DNA of 25,289 bases from Oscillospiraceae bacterium (GTDB lineage: Bacteria > Bacillota > Clostridia > Oscillospirales > Ruminococcaceae): positions 1 through 25,289 of the forward strand of contig JAFUWP010000316.1 in assembly GCA_017483405.1 (NCBI GenBank). The letters are read 5' to 3'. Shown piece by piece: positions 22,137 to 25,289 of the stretch; within the stretch, counting starts at the first letter, position 1; each line of letters begins with the position of its first letter. The position numbers were made by a program, and so were the translations under genes. Below the pieces are notes generated by a model that was not told the DNA's origin, searched no databases, and saw only the letters and a program-made list of their open reading frames with translations.

Positions 22137-22268
22137 TAGCTGTATTTTTATATACTAAAAGTAATGAAAACAAGCTATCGAAAACGATTTATGCCGTTTT
22201 GTACAAAACTCACAATTCAGCAGTGAAAAAATTTATAGAACACTTGAGTAAAATATTGGCAAAAAGTC

Positions 22269-22297
22269 TTGCACTTTTGTCAATTTTATGCTATAAT
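22269..22297 (+). promoter_or_regulatory. Promoter of the surface adhesin gene
   Basis: TTGCAC (22269-22274), 17-base spacer, TATAAT (22292-22297) with extended TGC. The leader is about 62 bases; AAAGGAAG lies upstream of the ATG at 22366. Confidence 0.8.
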
Positions 22298-22365
22298 AAC
22301 AGTATAGCTTTTCTGAATTGTATAAATCCACGAAAAGACACTATGAAAGAAAGGAAGAAAGAACT

Positions 22366-25289
22366 ATGAAAAAAACATTCGGACAAAGACTTCTCAGCGG
22401 TGTCACATCGTTCATGATGGCTGTCATGAGTGTAGCAGGTTCAGTCGGTTCTGTCCCCATACGGGCGGCGGACGGTACAGAAGCCGCTCCGGTTTTCTCG
22501 GTTGCGCCGTCTTACGGAACTTGGCTGTTCCCGAATACGACATACGCCGAGATTCAGTTCGCTAGGACGGACGGAAATTCTGTCAGCGTAAATGCCGATA
22601 ACAGCGCAGTTGTGATTCCGGATAATGCTTATTATTTATTGATAGATGCTGAAGTGAATTCTTATGGCAATACTTCAAATAATTATAAGCTGATTGAAAT
22701 CAATCCGGAAACAGGCAGTACTTCATGGAAATCCGGCGCGTTTGCGGACATCATTGATAATCAGAATGCAATGTGGACGGTAACAAACAAGATTACCGGC
22801 ACACTCCTGAAAAATGATGACCCGTCTACAGAACTGACTCTGGAAAATGCCAAAAACAGAACAGGCTGTTCCGCAGTCAATTCCATTGCGGGCATGTATC
22901 TGGGAGATACAGTCACTTCGTTTGAAAAACGCTCCGCAGATTCCACCGGCAATGCAATGTGGGATGTGAATGATACCGCCGTGATGACGGCATCCGCAGG
23001 CTATACCGCCAATATCAATTTCTATGATTATGACGAAACCACACCTGCACCCATCTCCGATGATATGAGCAGTAATTTCTATGCATTGGCTACGCTGACC
23101 AAAAAGGGAGAATCCACTCCCGTTGCATGGAAACTCGAAACCTTCTATCCGACATCGAATGCACAGACTACCATGACATTCTGGGATAATTTCTATGCAT
23201 TCGGCGAGGACGGCACTTCCAAAGAAAGTTTCAAATACGGCGCAGAAGAATATGATTTTCATGTTGATATTTACTGCACCATCGGCAACAGTGTATGGCT
23301 GGATACTTATCAGGACTGTCAGGATATTACAAAAGCATCCCGCTCCATTCCTGGATATAAATTCAAAGACCCAGAATATACTGACAACAGCGTGACATTC
23401 TCTATTTCAAAATCCATTGTCACTTATGATATGATACTGAATTTTGAAGAACCTGTCACGATTACAGAAAGTGATTATCTGTATCTGCTTCTGACAGTAG
23501 AACATCAGACAAGCGGAATTACTTATTATTATCAGCAGCTGACTGCTGATAACACCAGTCAAATTGTCATCCCGATACAGACGAAAGATGAACAGCACTG
23601 GAAAGACGGAAACGGAAATGACCTTCCGAACGAACGCTTTACCGGCAATGAACCTACTGTCACCGCCCAGCTGTTCTTAGGTGAACAGGCACTGAATCTG
23701 AATAATCTGACAAACGGAAATAACTGCGTAGAATTGACAAATGACAGCAGTTACAGAAATTTTTCTGTTAATTACGAAGGCCAGACCAAATCTAGAGAAA
23801 CTGATGAAGAACTCGGTGTTCCGGTGGCATCGTTCACAAATACTATCAGTTTTAACACACTGAAAGCAACTAAGGAACTGGATTTTAAAGATGTTTTGGG
23901 CGATGGCCTGTATTATGGTATCACTGCCGACAGATTTAACCAGCAAAACCATGCACAGACAAATCTGGCAGTTAATTATTATCAGGGAAATACTAATATT
24001 GACCCTGACTTGACTGCAAATACCTGCGGTGATTTCTACATTCCTTATTTTGTAGACTTCAACGGCGGTACAACAGTGGACAGTGATTCTATTCTGGATG
24101 AAGACAATGGAAAAATTAATATTCAGAATTCTCACGAAGATAACAGAACTACTCTCCATGTAGATTCTGAAAAACGGCTTCAGGAATCCAAATCTTTTAT
24201 AGATATTTCTGTTGAAGACCCTGAAACTATGAAAAACAGCGTTATTGAACCAATAATCGCTCACATGGAAACAGTTTCTGCCGAACTTGCACAGCAGCCG
24301 GCGATGGTGACTCCCATAAAAATCAGTGATAACAATATTCTGATTGATACTACTGCTTTTGATGAAAATGCTACTATCTATATTGATGGAGATAATCTTG
24401 TCGCACTCTGCCCCAATGGAGAACTGAAAAATTCCATAAAAATCAAAAAGAAAGAAAATCAAACCTATGTCTTCAATTTTACTAACACTGAAACTATCAA
24501 TGTTATCGGCAAACATAGTATTGAGATTTATGATAATGATGGAAATTTTGTAGAAAATAATGACCCGTGGACTTCTGACCAGTCTTATGGTACGCCTACA
24601 AACCAGTGGCTCGACAGACTCACCCGACACATGATTTATAATCTGAATTCCGTTAAAACAGTAAACTTGAACGAAGCAGCAGGTATTTTCCTGCTTCCTG
24701 ATGAAGAATCTGTTACTACTATCAGCGGAACAAGTACGGGCTGGGTTATCAGCGATGGCTATGTTACAAATCTTAATGCTGAATGGCACTTCGTTTACAG
24801 CGAACTCGATGAACAGCAGGATAAGAACATTCAGCTTTCCAAGCAGACTGTCGGCGGAGCAGAACTCTCCGGCGCAAAACTGACACTGACAGGTATTGAC
24901 AGAGACAACAAAGACATTGCCTTCAGTATCGACCAGTTTACAGGCGGACTCGGTGCAAAGGATGTTCAGTTAGAAAACAATTCTATCACATGGATTTCCG
25001 GTACGACATCCGCAACGGTAAAGAATCTCGCAGATGGTATTTATACACTGCATGAAGATACCGCTCCGGCCGGATATAAAACTGCAAATGATATTGTATT
25101 TTCAGTTTCCGGCGGTGAAATCATTGATGTGGAAATCAATGGTCAGAATGTTACCGATAATTATTCCAATAATACCATCATCATGATTGATGAGGACAGT
25201 GAAGAAACTGGTACAACAACAACGACCACTACAAGTGAAACAACCACTTCGACATCAGCTAGCACATCTTCATCTACAAGCACAACGAC
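22366..25289 (+). CDS. Large secreted adhesin, choice-of-anchor A-like plus SpaA-like domain (C-terminus beyond window)
   Basis: 974 codons are visible and the frame is open at the right edge. An N-terminal signal peptide (about 1-35: KKTFGQRLLSGV, a hydrophobic core, ending near RAADG) directs secretion. Residues about 38-510 are beta-rich and of no family I can name. Residues about 515-815 resemble the choice-of-anchor A/collagen-binding-like module of Gram-positive surface proteins: YYGITADRFNQQNHAQTNLA, FYIPYFVDF, WLDRLTRHMIYNLNSV, AGIFLLPDEESVT, GTSTGWVISDGYV. Residues about 820-930 are a SpaA-type pilin fold: IQLSKQTVGGAELSGAKLTL and an E-box YTLHEDTAPAGY, both typical of Lys-Asn isopeptide domains. 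From about 945 the chain becomes a Thr/Ser-rich wall-spanning stalk. A sortase signal is expected further right but not visible. Confidence 0.88.
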   Translation, partial: MKKTFGQRLLSGVTSFMMAVMSVAGSVGSVPIRAADGTEAAPVFSVAPSYGTWLFPNTTYAEIQFARTDGNSVSVNADNSAVVIPDNAYYLLIDAEVNSYGNTSNNYKLIEINPETGSTSWKSGAFADIIDNQNAMWTVTNKITGTLLKNDDPSTELTLENAKNRTGCSAVNSIAGMYLGDTVTSFEKRSADSTGNAMWDVNDTAVMTASAGYTANINFYDYDETTPAPISDDMSSNFYALATLTKKGESTPVAWKLETFYPTSNAQTTMTFWDNFYAFGEDGTSKESFKYGAEEYDFHVDIYCTIGNSVWLDTYQDCQDITKASRSIPGYKFKDPEYTDNSVTFSISKSIVTYDMILNFEEPVTITESDYLYLLLTVEHQTSGITYYYQQLTADNTSQIVIPIQTKDEQHWKDGNGNDLPNERFTGNEPTVTAQLFLGEQALNLNNLTNGNNCVELTNDSSYRNFSVNYEGQTKSRETDEELGVPVASFTNTISFNTLKATKELDFKDVLGDGLYYGITADRFNQQNHAQTNLAVNYYQGNTNIDPDLTANTCGDFYIPYFVDFNGGTTVDSDSILDEDNGKINIQNSHEDNRTTLHVDSEKRLQESKSFIDISVEDPETMKNSVIEPIIAHMETVSAELAQQPAMVTPIKISDNNILIDTTAFDENATIYIDGDNLVALCPNGELKNSIKIKKKENQTYVFNFTNTETINVIGKHSIEIYDNDGNFVENNDPWTSDQSYGTPTNQWLDRLTRHMIYNLNSVKTVNLNEAAGIFLLPDEESVTTISGTSTGWVISDGYVTNLNAEWHFVYSELDEQQDKNIQLSKQTVGGAELSGAKLTLTGIDRDNKDIAFSIDQFTGGLGAKDVQLENNSITWISGTTSATVKNLADGIYTLHEDTAPAGYKTANDIVFSVSGGEIIDVEINGQNVTDNYSNNTIIMIDEDSEETGTTTTTTTSETTTSTSASTSSSTSTT

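Larger units (their letters stand above)
21996..22365 (+). other. 370-base intergenic region with terminator and promoter
   Basis: It contains a GC-rich inverted segment around TTCCGGCCGGAA (about 22060-22073), the perfect 28-base palindrome terminator (22103-22130), an AT-rich stretch without recognisable function (22137-22260), and the adhesin promoter (22269-22297). An open frame covering 22040-22369 runs through all of these and is not regarded as a gene. Confidence 0.75.

Noticed and set aside
22040..22369. 109-codon plus-strand open frame between the BofC-like gene and the adhesin
   Set aside because: It runs through a perfect-palindrome terminator and the adhesin promoter and overlaps the adhesin start.
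23677..24789. 370-codon minus-strand open frame inside the adhesin gene
   Set aside because: Antisense to a clear domain-bearing frame; Ile/Phe-rich shadow without SD.

Overview
The window looks like a chromosomal segment of a gut- or rumen-type Gram-positive Clostridia bacterium, most likely Oscillospiraceae and Ruminococcus-like. Reasons: moderate GC, AGGAGG ribosome binding sites, TTGACA-N17-TATAAT promoters, lipoprotein signal peptides, cytosolic BspA-type leucine-rich repeats, a DUF975 membrane protein with a Pro/Tyr/Asn-rich tail, and a sortase/pilin-type surface adhesin. The genus is inferred, not proven. No rRNA, tRNA, CRISPR, IS element or phage gene was found.

Left end (1-3439, minus strand): an operon reading leftwards out of the window. 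It encodes a cytosolic leucine-rich-repeat protein with an unrecognised helical N-terminus, a non-canonical Ser/Thr kinase-like protein with a zinc-ribbon and beta-rich tail, and a von Willebrand A (VWA) protein with an intact metal site. Kinase plus VWA resembles the TerY-P type phospho-signalling triads, in which a PP2C phosphatase is the third partner; that gene could lie beyond base 1.

3851-7348 (plus): a three-gene operon of two related sugar-type solute-binding lipoproteins and a two-TM protein with a degenerate GGDEF domain (SGNEF). No permease or ATPase is present, so this looks more like a sensing module than a transporter.

7506-13853 (plus): a calcineurin-type metallophosphoesterase, a NahK-like sugar kinase, a small coiled-coil/LRR protein, a nitroreductase, a small membrane protein, a lipoprotein overlapping the bifunctional NAD(P)HX repair enzyme gene nnr, and a second lipoprotein. 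A strong bidirectional terminator separates these from a convergent DUF975-type membrane protein (13890-14888, minus).

15177-17934 (plus): class II fructose-bisphosphate aldolase as a single-gene unit, then a membrane-anchored Ser/Thr/Glu-rich protein with a DxDxDG-type loop, followed by a small unknown protein with two HWH motifs. Another bidirectional terminator closes this block.

17955-21418 (minus): class A penicillin-binding protein, then a THUMP-domain RNA methyltransferase five bases downstream.

21660-25289 (plus): a small membrane protein with a BofC C-terminal-like domain, a 28-base perfect-palindrome terminator, and the start of a very large secreted adhesin (choice-of-anchor A-like region, SpaA-like domain with E-box, Thr/Ser-rich tail) that runs off the right edge.

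Ten promoters were read directly. All have a 17-base spacer and eight have an extended -10 (TGn).
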